Both the position numbers and the translations under genes were made by a program. Below the pieces are notes generated by a model. That model had not been told where the DNA came from. It ran no database searches and saw nothing but the letters and a program-made list of their open reading frames with translations. A stretch of DNA of 64,000 bases from Streptomyces virginiae (GTDB taxonomy: Bacteria > Actinomycetota > Actinomycetes > Streptomycetales > Streptomycetaceae): positions 434,001 through 498,000 of the forward strand of contig NZ_JOAK01000003.1 of the NCBI RefSeq assembly GCF_000720455.1, in the 5' to 3' direction. This document shows positions 18,201 to 25,920 of this stretch, one piece after another. Numbering within the stretch: position 1 is the first letter of the stretch; each line of letters begins with the position of its first letter.

Positions 18201-18594
18201 CGGCCACGGAGTCGGAGGAGGTTCCGTAGCGGTGGTCCTCGGCGCCCGAGTAGCCGCGCGAAGGGCGGCCCTGGTCCAGGCCGCCGTCGACCGGGGCGGG
18301 CAGCCGCAGCCCGGTGTCGGTGGTGGCGCCGGTGTCGTACCGGGTCCACAGCAGCCGGTCGCCGCCCTCACGGGCGTGCAGGAGGCCGGTGTCGCCGGCC
18401 ACGAACAGCCGGTCCCGGGCCGGGAGTCCGCGCGGGGCGGCGGGCAGCACCAGTTCGCCCGGGGCGTCGGCGGCCGGGGCGGCGACCGCCGCGGGCGTGG
18501 CCACGTTCAGCAGCGCGGCGCCGGTGAGCAGGGCCAGGGTGGCCGCTCCCAGCCCTCGGTGCAGGCGCGACGATCGTCTTACGGTTGGGTCCAC
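15286..18594 (-). CDS. Large secreted protein with three RLLDTR surface repeats
   Basis: A 1102-residue exported protein. The N-terminus (basic RRSSRLHR, then a long Ala/Leu core to about residue 38) is a signal peptide. Residues about 45-725 contain repeated beta segments (GTYGRTVL, GRYLEYDP, GRYVALAQT, GRYVSWAC) suggesting a beta-propeller. Three tandem repeats of about 125 residues follow (about 732, 861 and 988 to the end), each with RLLDTRAG/VLDTR, VVLNVT, HLTVWPSG, SNLNWT and AHLIADVFGYY, a module common in actinobacterial surface proteins. There is no sortase motif. The GTG at 18594 is chosen because AGAGGG lies six bases upstream. Ligand unknown. Confidence 0.88.
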   Translation of the reverse strand: MDPTVRRSSRLHRGLGAATLALLTGAALLNVATPAAVAAPAADAPGELVLPAAPRGLPARDRLFVAGDTGLLHAREGGDRLLWTRYDTGATTDTGLRLPAPVDGGLDQGRPSRGYSGAEDHRYGTSSDSVAVPVAATAQTPAKVDLYDLATGRPVALGTVTVPAGQSYYGTYGRTVLTFEGSDSAVTGWFLNRLDGASTVRTKVVLPAGAALASSVHDGDQHSLVLRHRQDDLSHSVLVDVVTGQTTALPDEGAYDFSHTFRLAKGKVLRTGDQNTVDVLDRAQPQTVLSSTYLNPVSGGLRLLGDWLIGTDSVHGTSGDNRGRPLHFTPIGSTSGTVEYLLELADSQLLAAPDGSLIAVGSPKAPAYGEQPVVALQRITAAGPAKPQAAKLADVPPAPATVFGLSIGGGVLTTASDTVHFQPGDITGAFRSYRISNDPTPVKTFEYLDGTHRISDCSSHGAGCVGLRSTGDGRYLEYDPVTWQAAAIRQAGNRDWAGKIPTGNVDGLRTADAAGRYVALAQTAYGNLTSNHPVIIGDLDARAQVFQTQATGVAIQGDTLWLSRQDDKTVYASDMKGEADRGTFTTPCPATLLEAVGRYVSWACQDSQGTVRTSGVYDTSTRQTLSVPIMSTGWTNSIWGRESLLGDGYLVRQDLATGRLLLLDFHEGIKTSGNESTVRVRTLAQGEEWKGQRHANRSWAVDRTGSNIVWTDADGQRIHVANNGIAAPKAGDRFTTLSPTRLLDTRAGLGRTGTEPVQAGGEVSLQVAGRAGVPQSGVKAVVLNVTVTDPKSDGHLTVWPSGTARPDSSNLNWTTGRTVPNQVVVPVGADGKVNLRNAGWGTAHLIADVFGYYSADASGSTFTAAGPARLLDSRAGVGRPGTTAVAARSEVSLQVAGRGGVPQSGVKAVVLNVTATDTKDAGHLTVWPSGSARPDSSSLNWTAGQTVPNHVVVPVGADGTVKLFNASWGTAHLIADVFGYYSDDQAGATFHAAGPRRVLDTRTTGAVPARGNTVLDLSASGDVGRAKAVVLNVTVTDPKSDGHLTVWPSGTTRPDSSNLNWTTGRTVANLVTVPVGADGKVEIANLGWGSAHVVVDLFGHLG

Positions 18595-18772
18595 AAGCAC
18601 CCTCTCATGGGCGAACACGGGAGAGGGGGACACCATCGAGCCGGCCCCGGGCAGCCGCTGTCGCGGGCCGGTCGGCCTGACTCTTCGTGATCGGCCCCCC
18701 TCCGATCGTGTCGGAGCATACCAACGGTGATCACGTGCTCGCACATGAGTTCCAGGATGCTTCTCGGCCAAA

Positions 18773-18802
18773 TTCGGTCATGCGTTCGAAACCTGGCAGG
18801 AT
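18773..18802 (+). promoter_or_regulatory. Possible promoter giving a leaderless mepB transcript
   Basis: TTCGGT at 18773-18778 and CAGGAT at 18797-18802 are separated by 18 bases. The start codon at 18809 lies 7 bases after the -10, where transcription would begin. Prediction by eye only. Confidence 0.35.
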
Positions 18803-18808
18803 GGGAAC

Positions 18809-19354
18809 ATGGCGATGGAACGCGAGGCCTGGCCGAGTGGGCCGGGGATCCCCGGTGACCTGCGACGGGCGAAGACGCTGGCGTACGACCCGGGTGGGCT
18901 CACGTGCTCACGGCCGGTGCCCGAGGCGGAGAGCGCCGACTACGGAGCGTGCGGATTCACCGTGGACGGCCTCACGGTCAGGTTCCGGGTGGCCCGGACG
19001 ACCCCGACGAAGGCCGGCCAGTTCGTTACGGTGTGGAAGAGGTCCGCGGGCGGCCCGATCCAGCCCTTCGACGCCGCGGATCCCGTCGACCTGTTCGTCA
19101 TCAGCACCTGCGAGGGCGAGCGGTTCGGGCAGTTCGTGTTCCCGAGGGACGTGCTGCGCGAACGGGGCGTCGTGTCGACGGCCGGCTCCGGCGGGAAGCG
19201 GGCGTTCCGCGTCTATCCGCCGTGGGTGGCCACGACCGGCCGACAGCCGCGCAGTACGCAGGCCTGGCAGGTGGAACACTTCCTCCGGCTGTCCGGGGAG
19301 GAGCCGGTGGACCTGGCCCGTGTGCACGCGCTCTATCACCCCGCGCGGCGCTGA
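18809..19354 (+). CDS. MepB family protein
   Basis: A 181-residue cytoplasmic protein matching the MepB family (named from the staphylococcal mepRAB locus; function unknown). Conserved segments are YGACGFTVDG near residues 45-54, TPTKAGQFVTVWKR near 69-82, and FGQFVFPRDVLRERGV followed by GKRAFRVYPPW. The ATG at 18809 may be leaderless. It is divergent from the large secreted-protein gene, with about 200 bases between. No MATE efflux gene is nearby, unlike the staphylococcal arrangement. Confidence 0.88.
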   Translation: MAMEREAWPSGPGIPGDLRRAKTLAYDPGGLTCSRPVPEAESADYGACGFTVDGLTVRFRVARTTPTKAGQFVTVWKRSAGGPIQPFDAADPVDLFVISTCEGERFGQFVFPRDVLRERGVVSTAGSGGKRAFRVYPPWVATTGRQPRSTQAWQVEHFLRLSGEEPVDLARVHALYHPARR

Positions 19355-19429
19355 CCGGGTCTCGCGGCGGACGGCCGTAACCGCTTAATGCGTTGTCGCG
19401 AGCAGCCGGGCCGGGAGAGCATCCGGTGC

Positions 19430-20017
19430 ATGGAATCGCCCGCCGAAAGCCTCAGTTCAGACCAGGTCGACCTGCACCGATGGCGCATGAGCCATCTCGA
19501 CGCCCTCGAACGGGCGATCCATGAGTCGCTCGACCATCTGGTGCCGTGGATGCCCTGGGCGTCCGACCCCGGCCGACGGCAGACCGAGGAATTCCTCACC
19601 GGGATGCGGCAGAAGTGGGAGACCGGGGAGGCCTACGGCTACGCGATCACCTCGGACGCCGAAGTCATCGGCACCTGCGTGCTCATGCGCAGGATCGGAG
19701 AGGGCGGACTGGAGGTCGGCTACTGGCTCCACCCGGCCTGGACCGGACGGGGCCTGGTCACCATGGCCTGCACGGCGCTCGTCGCCCAGGGTTTCCGACT
19801 GCCGGGCATCGACCGGATCGAGATCCACCACGACGCCGCCAACCACGCCAGCGGGGCCGTCGCCCGACGCCTGGGATTCACCGAGGTCGAGCGCGTACGG
19901 GCGCCCGAAGGCCCGCTCACCCCCGGCGAATCGGGGATCGACGTCATCTGGCGGACGACGGCGGAGCAGTGGCGGACGCAGCGGGCGGCCGAGACCGCCG
20001 CCCGGCGATCGCCGTGA
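19430..20017 (+). CDS. GNAT family N-acetyltransferase (RimJ/RimL-like)
   Basis: A 195-residue GNAT acetyltransferase with the layout of ribosomal-protein Ser/Ala acetyltransferases and related enzymes: an N-terminal LRRW-type strand (VDLHRWRMSHLDAL), the EVGYWLHPAWTGRGLVTMA segment that forms the acetyl-CoA loop (motif A, about residues 101-119), and a C-terminal NHASGAVARRLGFTEV motif. The ATG at 19430 has GGGAGAG upstream; a longer in-frame start at 19388 is possible. The acceptor substrate is unknown. Confidence 0.88.
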   Translation: MESPAESLSSDQVDLHRWRMSHLDALERAIHESLDHLVPWMPWASDPGRRQTEEFLTGMRQKWETGEAYGYAITSDAEVIGTCVLMRRIGEGGLEVGYWLHPAWTGRGLVTMACTALVAQGFRLPGIDRIEIHHDAANHASGAVARRLGFTEVERVRAPEGPLTPGESGIDVIWRTTAEQWRTQRAAETAARRSP

Positions 20018-20331
20018 AGTTCCTTTGCCGTGACGGCACTTGAGTCCTTCACCTTCGTGCGCCACATCGACGGGCTCCGCCACCACTTCGAACGCGCCGG
20101 CGGGCACAACCGGAGCCCGGCCCACCGTCGGACGGACGGGAACGTGTGGTGCGTCCGGCCGGAGCCCGAAGGCCGTCACTGCGAGATCGCCGACGGTCTC
20201 GTCACCGCGCACCCCGTCGACGGCCGCGCCGACGGACCCGAACCGCCGGCCTCCGCCCGTTCCCGGCCCGTCCGCCGCGGCGGTCCGCGCGGTGGACGGG
20301 CTCACCCGGTCGGCCCAATGCGCCGTCCGTT
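20018..20331. other. Gap with a coding-like but unsupported stretch
   Basis: These 314 bases follow the GNAT gene. A plus-strand frame from a GTG at 20030 to about 20290 keeps GC-rich third positions and reads like a protein start (SFTFVRHIDGLRHHFERAGG), but the bias fades, there is no ribosome site, and the frame then runs antisense to the next small gene. It may be a decayed gene end. No other element was seen. Confidence 0.25.
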
Positions 20332-20550
20332 TCAGCGCGGTGGGCCGAGTACCTCCTCGGCGCCGGGCAGGTCGTGGACGGAGACGCCCCTGCCGGTCAG
20401 CGGCAGCAGGCCCGCCAGCGGGCACGACACGGGCATCTCGTGGTCGACCTCCCACTGCCCGACCTTGTTCCCGCCGGTGTGGTCCGTCGTGCAGACGGCG
20501 TACAGGTGGCCGGCGCACCCCCGGCAGAGCAGGGGCTGGTGGCCCTTCAC
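20332..20550 (-). CDS. Small Cys-rich hypothetical protein
   Basis: A 72-residue protein with a CRGC pair near residues 9-12, further cysteines (VCTT, VSCP) and several histidines, compatible with binding one zinc ion. The rest (NKVGQWEVDHEMPVSCPLAG) has natural composition with Trp and mixed residues. The GTG at 20550 is assumed; the frame is open upstream to 20760, where more cysteines occur, so the gene could be longer. There is no clear ribosome site. Function unknown. Confidence 0.45.
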   Translation of the reverse strand: MKGHQPLLCRGCAGHLYAVCTTDHTGGNKVGQWEVDHEMPVSCPLAGLLPLTGRGVSVHDLPGAEEVLGPPR

Positions 20551-20789
20551 GAGCGCCCCGCCGGGTGCCGGAGTCCCGGCGTGCCGCGGCCGCCGGGCGC
20601 TTGTACCGTCGGTCGCGACAGGAGTCCTCCAGATCCGACAGGAGGACCCCACCGGCCGGTTCGCGCATGCGGAACACGTCCCGTCAGCGCGCCGAGCCAC
20701 CCGTGTGCCGCCCGCGTCGACGCCGAGCCGGTCCGCCCCTCGCGACGCGACAGGGCGCACGCGCAGCCCCCGTGAGAGAGGCCGTGCCG

Positions 20790-21035
20790 ATGTCGAACGA
20801 TGTTCCGATAGCGAGCCTGCTGCGTGTGGAGAAGGGCGTCGCCGCCCCGGAGGAAGTGGCCGCGATCGCGGTCGTCGTTGCCTGTTACGCGCACCGGACC
20901 TCCCTCGAGCGTGAGCGTGACCGTGACCGCGGCGCGACGGGCGGCGCCGGGAAGGGGCCCGGCAGCGGCTCCGGCCGCCGCCGTACCGTCCAGCCCCACG
21001 CCGGCTGCTGGGCAGGCTGCTGGACCTGCCGCTGA
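20790..21035 (+). CDS. Acyl-CoA carboxylase epsilon subunit-like protein
   Basis: An 81-residue protein that fits the small epsilon subunits of actinobacterial acyl-CoA carboxylases (AccE/PccE type), which bind and stimulate the beta subunit. The diagnostic stretch is SLLRVEKGVAAPEEVAAIAVV (residues 9-29). The middle is charged and Gly-rich. The C-terminus (HAGCWAGCWTCR) keeps tryptophans but is atypical, with three cysteines. The ATG at 20790 has GAGAG upstream. No alpha or beta carboxylase subunit is nearby. It is convergent with the spore pigment hydroxylase, suggesting but not proving a link to malonyl-CoA supply. Confidence 0.72.
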   Translation: MSNDVPIASLLRVEKGVAAPEEVAAIAVVVACYAHRTSLERERDRDRGATGGAGKGPGSGSGRRRTVQPHAGCWAGCWTCR

Positions 21036-21036
21036 A

Positions 21037-21074
21037 CCCCGTCCGCCGGCCGCGCGCACGGCCGGCGGACGGGG
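21037..21074. terminator. Bidirectional hairpin terminator, 16-bp stem
   Basis: Positions 21037-21052 and 21059-21074 are perfect reverse complements around a 6-base loop. It lies between the epsilon-like gene and the convergent whiE-type hydroxylase and ends both transcripts. Confidence 0.87.
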
Positions 21075-21085
21075 GGAGTGGGTGG

Positions 21086-22720
21086 TCACGCCCGGCGCAG
21101 CACCGTCGAGAGGACCTCGCGCAGCACCGACGCGGGGTCGGTCACGGCGCCTTCCGAGCGCCATGCCACGAACCCGTCCGGGCGTACGAGCACGGCGCCG
21201 TCCGCGCCCAGGTGGTGGACCTCGGTCCACGGCGCGCCGCCCTCCGGGACCAGGTCCGCACCCGGCCCGGAGCCGATCGCGTACGCGTCCAGCCGCATCC
21301 CCAGCTGCCGGGCCGCCTGCTCCGCGGCCGCCTGCCACGGCGTACCCGCGCCGCTGAGCAGCACGAAGGAACGCTCGTACAGGTCCAGGGTGGAGATCCG
21401 CTCACCTGCCCTGGTCAGCCACATGTGCGGGGCCCGGGTCCCGGTGTCGCCCATCGACTGCAGCGTCTCCGGGATGACCGGCCGCGCCGGGTCGCCGCCG
21501 ACGAGCGCGCCCTGCGTGTAGCAGTAGGCCATCGCCGTCGTGAGGACACCGCTGCCCGGTCCGCCGCCCATGGTGGGCGGAGGCGCGTACCCCGGGTGGC
21601 TGTGTTCGGCCGAACGGGCGGACGCCCGCTCGCTCGTGGCCCTGGCCACCGGAAGCCGCTCGGCCTGATAGGTGTCGAGCAGCTCGATGCCCGCCGACCC
21701 GTCCAGCACCGCGGCGATCTTCCACGCCAGGTTGTGCGCGTCCTGGATGCCGGTGTTGGAGCCGAAGGCCCCGGTGGGCGACATCTCGTGGGCGGCGTCC
21801 CCGGCCAGGAACACCCGACCGGACGAATACCGCTCGGCCACCCGTTCGGCCGCGTGCCACGGCGCCTTGCCGCCGATCTCCACGTCCAGGTCGGGTACGC
21901 CGACCGCCTCGCGGATCTGGTCCACGCACCGCTCGTCGGTGAAGTCCTCCAGGGTCTCGCCCTGGTCGGGGTGCCAGGGGGCGTGGAAGACCCACTGCGT
22001 GTCGTTGTCCACCGGCAGCAGCGCCCCGTCGGCTCCCGGGCGCATCAGGTAACAGACGATGAAGCGCAGGTCGCCGAGCACCTTCACGAGCCGTTCCGAG
22101 CGGAAGGTGACGCTCACGTTGTGGAACAGCTCGCCGTTACCCGTCTGGGGGATCCGCAGCTGCTCGCGGACGGGGCTGCGCGGTCCGTCCGCCGCGATCA
22201 GGAAGTCCGCGCGCACCGTGATGTGCTCGCCCGTCGTACGGTTCTTCACCACGGCGTTCACCCCGGTGGAGTCCTGGTCGAAGCTCATCAGCTCGTTGCC
22301 GAAGCGGATGTCGGCGCCCTGCGCCCGGCTCTGCTCGGCCAGCACGGGCTCGATGTTGTTCTGGCTGCACAGGCACCACTGCGTCGGGCTGAAACGCGCC
22401 AGCGCGCCGGACGGGTCGATCGACTTGATCAGCCAGTTGTGGTCGGCGGTGTCCGTCAGCGACCGCGCCTGCAGAATGCCCTGAATGCCCTCCAGTACGG
22501 ACGCCGCCCGGCGGATCGCGTGCTCCGCCCCTGCCGTGCGGAAAAGCTCCATCGTCCGGGCGTTGATGCCGCGGCCGCGCGGGTGCGCGGAGGTACCGGA
22601 GTGCTTCTCGACCAGCAGGTGCCTCACTCCGTGGCGGCTCAGGAAAAGCGAGGTGGACAGGCCCACGAGGGAGCCGCCCACGACGAGAACCGGTACGCGA
22701 ACATCGGCGTTGTCTTCCAT
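21086..22720 (-). CDS. whiE-ORFVIII: Spore pigment FAD-dependent aromatic hydroxylase (WhiE ORFVIII type)
   Basis: A 544-residue class A flavoprotein monooxygenase of the TcmG/PgaE group that hydroxylates aromatic polyketides using NAD(P)H and O2. The FAD-binding VVGGSLVGLSTSLFL is near residues 13-27, the AADGPRSPVREQL (DG) motif near 176, and VFLAGDAAHEMSPTG near 290, followed by GSNTGIQDAHNLAWK. A thioredoxin-like C-terminal domain (about 400-544) completes the family layout. It is divergent from the ORFI-VII operon, exactly as whiE ORFVIII is in S. coelicolor. The ATG at 22720 has AGGAG upstream. Confidence 0.93.
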   Translation of the reverse strand: MEDNADVRVPVLVVGGSLVGLSTSLFLSRHGVRHLLVEKHSGTSAHPRGRGINARTMELFRTAGAEHAIRRAASVLEGIQGILQARSLTDTADHNWLIKSIDPSGALARFSPTQWCLCSQNNIEPVLAEQSRAQGADIRFGNELMSFDQDSTGVNAVVKNRTTGEHITVRADFLIAADGPRSPVREQLRIPQTGNGELFHNVSVTFRSERLVKVLGDLRFIVCYLMRPGADGALLPVDNDTQWVFHAPWHPDQGETLEDFTDERCVDQIREAVGVPDLDVEIGGKAPWHAAERVAERYSSGRVFLAGDAAHEMSPTGAFGSNTGIQDAHNLAWKIAAVLDGSAGIELLDTYQAERLPVARATSERASARSAEHSHPGYAPPPTMGGGPGSGVLTTAMAYCYTQGALVGGDPARPVIPETLQSMGDTGTRAPHMWLTRAGERISTLDLYERSFVLLSGAGTPWQAAAEQAARQLGMRLDAYAIGSGPGADLVPEGGAPWTEVHHLGADGAVLVRPDGFVAWRSEGAVTDPASVLREVLSTVLRRA

Positions 22721-22993
22721 CAGCTGCGGGCTCCTGTTTTCTGTGTGGGGGAGTGGACTCTTTATGCCCCCGATCCGCGATGAGGCCCAGTTGATTCGCC
22801 GGTTGTCACCCGCTTGATCCCGACATGTAGCGGTACGCCCCTACCCGGATGACGATGAGCGACAGCGGCTCCCCCTGAGACGCGCCGGCCTGTCGTTCCC
22901 CAGAGACGGCCGCCGGCCCGGGCGGACGCCACCGGTGACGGACGAGGGGTCCGTACGCGATGGATCTCCACCCCCTCATGAAGGAGTGAGTAG
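22721..22993. promoter_or_regulatory. Divergent whiE-type promoter region
   Basis: This 273-base gap separates the hydroxylase and ORFI and must carry both promoters. In S. coelicolor the equivalent gap has whiEP1 (operon) and whiEP2 (ORFVIII, dependent on sigma F). A GGGTAG at 22841-22846, read on the minus strand, resembles a sigma-F/B-type -10, but no good GTTT-type -35 was found at the right distance. On the plus strand AAGGAG precedes the ORFI start. Confidence 0.55.
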
Positions 22994-24091
22994 ATGACAA
23001 CCACCCTGTCCGAACGGGTGTCGCAGTCAGCCTTCGACGGCTCCATGCTCCGGGTCGTCCTTCTGATGGATCTCCACGAGGGGACCCAGCAGCAGTTCTT
23101 CGAGGCGTACGAAAAGCTCCGCAACGACATCGCGTCGGTCCCGGGCCACATCAGCGACCAGCTCTGCCAGTCCTTCGAGAACCCCTCGCAGTGGCTGATC
23201 ACGAGCGAGTGGGAGAGCGCCCCGCAGTACCTCGCCTGGGTCAACAGCGAGCACCACGCCGAACAGGTGCGGCCGCTGGGCGCGTGCGCGCGCTCCATGC
23301 GCCCGCTCAAGTTCACCGTCCTGCGCGAGACCGGGCGGGGCTACGACCAGGCGGCCCGCCCGTCCACGGCGCGCCTGCAGTCCACGCCCCGGCTGGGCGC
23401 CGGCATCGTGCGCCACGCCCTCACCTTCACGGTCAAGCCGGGCAGCGAGAAGGACGTCGCGTCCATCCTCTCCAGCTACGCCTCCCCGGCGGCCCGCGTC
23501 GACGACCACACCCGCCTGTGCCGCACCTCGCTGTTCATGCACGGCAACCGGGTGGTACGGACGGTCGAGGTCCAGGGCGACCTGATGGCGGCCCTGCGGC
23601 ACGTCTCGGAACAGCCCGAGGTGCGCGCCGTCGAGGAAGCCATCAACCCCTACCTCGAACAGGACCGCGACCTCGGCGACCCGGAATCGGCCCGCATGTT
23701 CTTCATGCGCGCCGCCGTCCCGGCCGTCCACCACATCGCCGCACCGGAGCCCGAGTCCGCCGAGGTGCAGCGGCACGCGGTCTTCTACCCGGCGAAGCCC
23801 GGCTGCGGCCAGGCACTCGCCAGGTTCCTGGCCGGGCAGGACGAGGCGGCCGCGCGCCGGCCCAAGAGCCCCGTTCGGAGCAGCAGCATCTTCCAGCGCG
23901 ACGACATCGTCGTCCGGCTGATCGACGTGCGCGGCCCGCTGGAGGCCGACCCCGAGACCGTCTACGGCATCTCGGGCCCCCGCAAGGCCGCGGTGCTCGA
24001 CCGGCTGACGCTCGCTCCCGGCGGGCGGGGCCGCGCCGCGCACCACACCATGAACCTGATCACCGACCGCCGGGCACCCGCGCAGTCCTGA
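22994..24091 (+). CDS. whiE-ORFI: Spore pigment protein ORFI, SchA/CurD-like
   Basis: A 365-residue protein of the WhiE ORFI/CurD type found in spore pigment clusters. Residues about 18-110 form an antibiotic-biosynthesis-monooxygenase-like ferredoxin fold ([20 protein letters not shown] ... [12 protein letters not shown]), and the SchA/CurD-like domain spans about 130-345 with internal similarity ([16 protein letters not shown] and [16 protein letters not shown]). The exact reaction is not established; a role in late tailoring of the pigment is plausible. The ATG at 22994 follows AAGGAGTGAGTAG. It is first in the operon. Confidence 0.93.
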   Translation: MTTTLSERVSQSAFDGSMLRVVLLMDLHEGTQQQFFEAYEKLRNDIASVPGHISDQLCQSFENPSQWLITSEWESAPQYLAWVNSEHHAEQVRPLGACARSMRPLKFTVLRETGRGYDQAARPSTARLQSTPRLGAGIVRHALTFTVKPGSEKDVASILSSYASPAARVDDHTRLCRTSLFMHGNRVVRTVEVQGDLMAALRHVSEQPEVRAVEEAINPYLEQDRDLGDPESARMFFMRAAVPAVHHIAAPEPESAEVQRHAVFYPAKPGCGQALARFLAGQDEAAARRPKSPVRSSSIFQRDDIVVRLIDVRGPLEADPETVYGISGPRKAAVLDRLTLAPGGRGRAAHHTMNLITDRRAPAQS

Positions 24092-24208
24092 CCCTCCCCG
24101 GGGCCGTCCTTCCGGCCGGCCCACAGCGGCCCCACCCCGGCCCCCACCGACCACACCCCCACCCCGATCTCCGTCGAGGCTCTCCCCACACGCCAGGAGG
24201 CACCCACC

Positions 24209-24652
24209 ATGACCCAACAGCGCCCACGCATCGTGGACCTGAGCGAGACGCCGCCCAACCGCCGGCGCGGCGGCGACCTGAGGGCCGTTCTCACCCCGAC
24301 CTCGGTGGGTTCGACCAGCGGCTTCATGGGCCTGGCCATCATGGCCCCCGGAGAGTCGATCGCCGAGCACTACCACCCGTACTCCGAGGAGTTCGTGTAC
24401 GTCGTCAGCGGCCGGCTGGAGGTCGACCTCGACGGGGAACCCCACCCGCTGCGCACCGACCAGGGGCTGCTCGTGCCCCTGAACACGCGCCACCGCTTCC
24501 GCAACGTCGGGGACACCGAAGCCCGCATGGTCTTCCACCTCGGCCCCCTCGCCCCGCGCCCCGAACTGGGACACGTCGACACCGAGCAGGCCCCGCACCC
24601 GGAGGGAACCGCATGGGAGCAGCCGCCGGACCGTACAGGAGCGGTCTCGTGA
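24209..24652 (+). CDS. whiE-ORFII: Spore pigment cupin protein ORFII
   Basis: A 147-residue single-domain cupin of the WhiE ORFII/CurC type. The two cupin motifs are visible: [19 protein letters not shown] (about 51-69, with His/His/Glu metal ligands) and [22 protein letters not shown] (about 93-114). Related polyketide cupins act as cyclases or oxygenases; the role of this one is unproven. The ATG has AGGAGG upstream. Its TGA overlaps the GTG of the KS-alpha gene by four bases, implying translational coupling. Confidence 0.92.
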   Translation: MTQQRPRIVDLSETPPNRRRGGDLRAVLTPTSVGSTSGFMGLAIMAPGESIAEHYHPYSEEFVYVVSGRLEVDLDGEPHPLRTDQGLLVPLNTRHRFRNVGDTEARMVFHLGPLAPRPELGHVDTEQAPHPEGTAWEQPPDRTGAVS

Positions 24653-25920
24653 CCCGCCGGCGGGTGGCCGTCACCGGAGTGGGCGTCGTCGCGCCCGGCG
24701 GCATCGGCGTCCGCGACTTCTGGGACCTGCTGGCCAACGGGCGTACGGCGACACGGGCCATCAGCCTCTTCGACCCGACGGGATTCCGCTCCCGGATAGC
24801 CGCCGAGGTCGACTTCGACCCCGCCGAGCACGGCCTCGACGAGGAGGAGGCGGCCCGCGCGGACCGGTACATCCAGTTCGCCCTGGTCGCCGCCCGCGAG
24901 GCGGTGCGCGACGCCGGACTCGACCTCACCGCGGACGAGGCCTGGCGGACCGGTGTCTCCCTCGGCACCGCCGTCGGCGGCACCACCCGTCTGGAGCACG
25001 ACTACGTCGCCGTGAGCCAGTCCGGGTCCTGGTGGGACGTCGACCACAAGCTGGCCGGCCCGCACCTGAACCGGGCGTTCACGCCGGCCACCCTCGCCTC
25101 CGCCGTCGCGGAGCAGACGGGAGCACGCGGACCCGTCCAGACCGTCTCCACCGGCTGCACCTCGGGACTCGACGCCATCGGGTACGCCGTGCACGCCATC
25201 GCGGAGGGCCGGATGGACGTCTGCATCGCCGGAGCCTCGGACTCGCCGATATCGCCGATCACCGTCGCCTGCTTCGACGCCATCAAGGCGACCTCTCCGA
25301 ACAACGACGACCCGGCCCACGCCTCCCGGCCGTTCGACGCCGACCGGGACGGGTTCGTCCTCGGCGAGGGCGGCGCCGTGCTCGTGCTCGAAGAGCTGGA
25401 ACGCGCCCGCGCCCGCGGCGCGACCGTCTACTGCGAGATCGGCGGCTACGCCACCTTCGGCAACGCCCACCACATGACCGGGCTGACCACCGAGGGCCTG
25501 GAGATGGCCCGGGCCATCGAAACCGCCCTCGCCCAGGCCGGGATCGCCGCCGACGAGATCGACTACGTCAACGCGCACGGCTCCGGCACCAAGCAGAACG
25601 ACCGCCACGAGACCGCGGCGGTCAAGAAGGTCCTGGGCGAGCACGCCTACAAGACGCCGATGACCTCCATCAAATCCATGGTGGGGCACTCCCTCGGCGC
25701 CATCGGGGCCATCGAACTCGCGGCCTGCGTCCTCGCCATGGTCCACCAGGTGGTCCCGCCGACCGCCAACTACGAGACGCCCGACCCCGAATGCGACCTG
25801 GACTACGTGCCCAAGGTCGCCCGGGACCGGAAGCTGCGCAGCGTGCTCTCCGTGGGCAGCGGCTTCGGCGGCTTCCAGTCCGCCGTGGTCATGACCCGGC
25901 CGAAGGAGGAGGTCTCGTGA
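24649..25920 (+). CDS. whiE-ORFIII: Spore pigment ketosynthase alpha (KS-alpha)
   Basis: A 423-residue beta-ketoacyl synthase that, with its chain-length factor, condenses malonyl-ACP units into the pigment polyketide. Catalytic Cys170 lies in [14 protein letters not shown]; His310 ([11 protein letters not shown]), Lys342 and His347 ([15 protein letters not shown]) complete the active site. The GTG at 24649 overlaps the cupin stop and follows CAGGAG; an in-frame ATG at 24613 would add residues unlike the family. The next gene overlaps in the same GTGA manner. Confidence 0.96.
   Translation: MTRRRVAVTGVGVVAPGGIGVRDFWDLLANGRTATRAISLFDPTGFRSRIAAEVDFDPAEHGLDEEEAARADRYIQFALVAAREAVRDAGLDLTADEAWRTGVSLGTAVGGTTRLEHDYVAVSQSGSWWDVDHKLAGPHLNRAFTPATLASAVAEQTGARGPVQTVSTGCTSGLDAIGYAVHAIAEGRMDVCIAGASDSPISPITVACFDAIKATSPNNDDPAHASRPFDADRDGFVLGEGGAVLVLEELERARARGATVYCEIGGYATFGNAHHMTGLTTEGLEMARAIETALAQAGIAADEIDYVNAHGSGTKQNDRHETAAVKKVLGEHAYKTPMTSIKSMVGHSLGAIGAIELAACVLAMVHQVVPPTANYETPDPECDLDYVPKVARDRKLRSVLSVGSGFGGFQSAVVMTRPKEEVS

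Noticed and set aside
20030..20914. Plus-strand open frame after the GNAT gene
   Set aside because: Coding-like bias covers only the first 85 codons or so, there is no ribosome site, and the later part looks antisense to the small Cys-rich gene. It is kept only as a possible remnant.
24613..24649. An earlier ATG for the KS-alpha gene
   Set aside because: The added residues do not fit the family, while the GTG at 24649 overlaps the cupin stop and has a good AGGAG.
25032..25900. Plus-strand reading before the chain-length factor as an N-terminal extension
   Set aside because: It is an out-of-frame shadow of KS-alpha; the GTG at 25917 gives the normal factor length.
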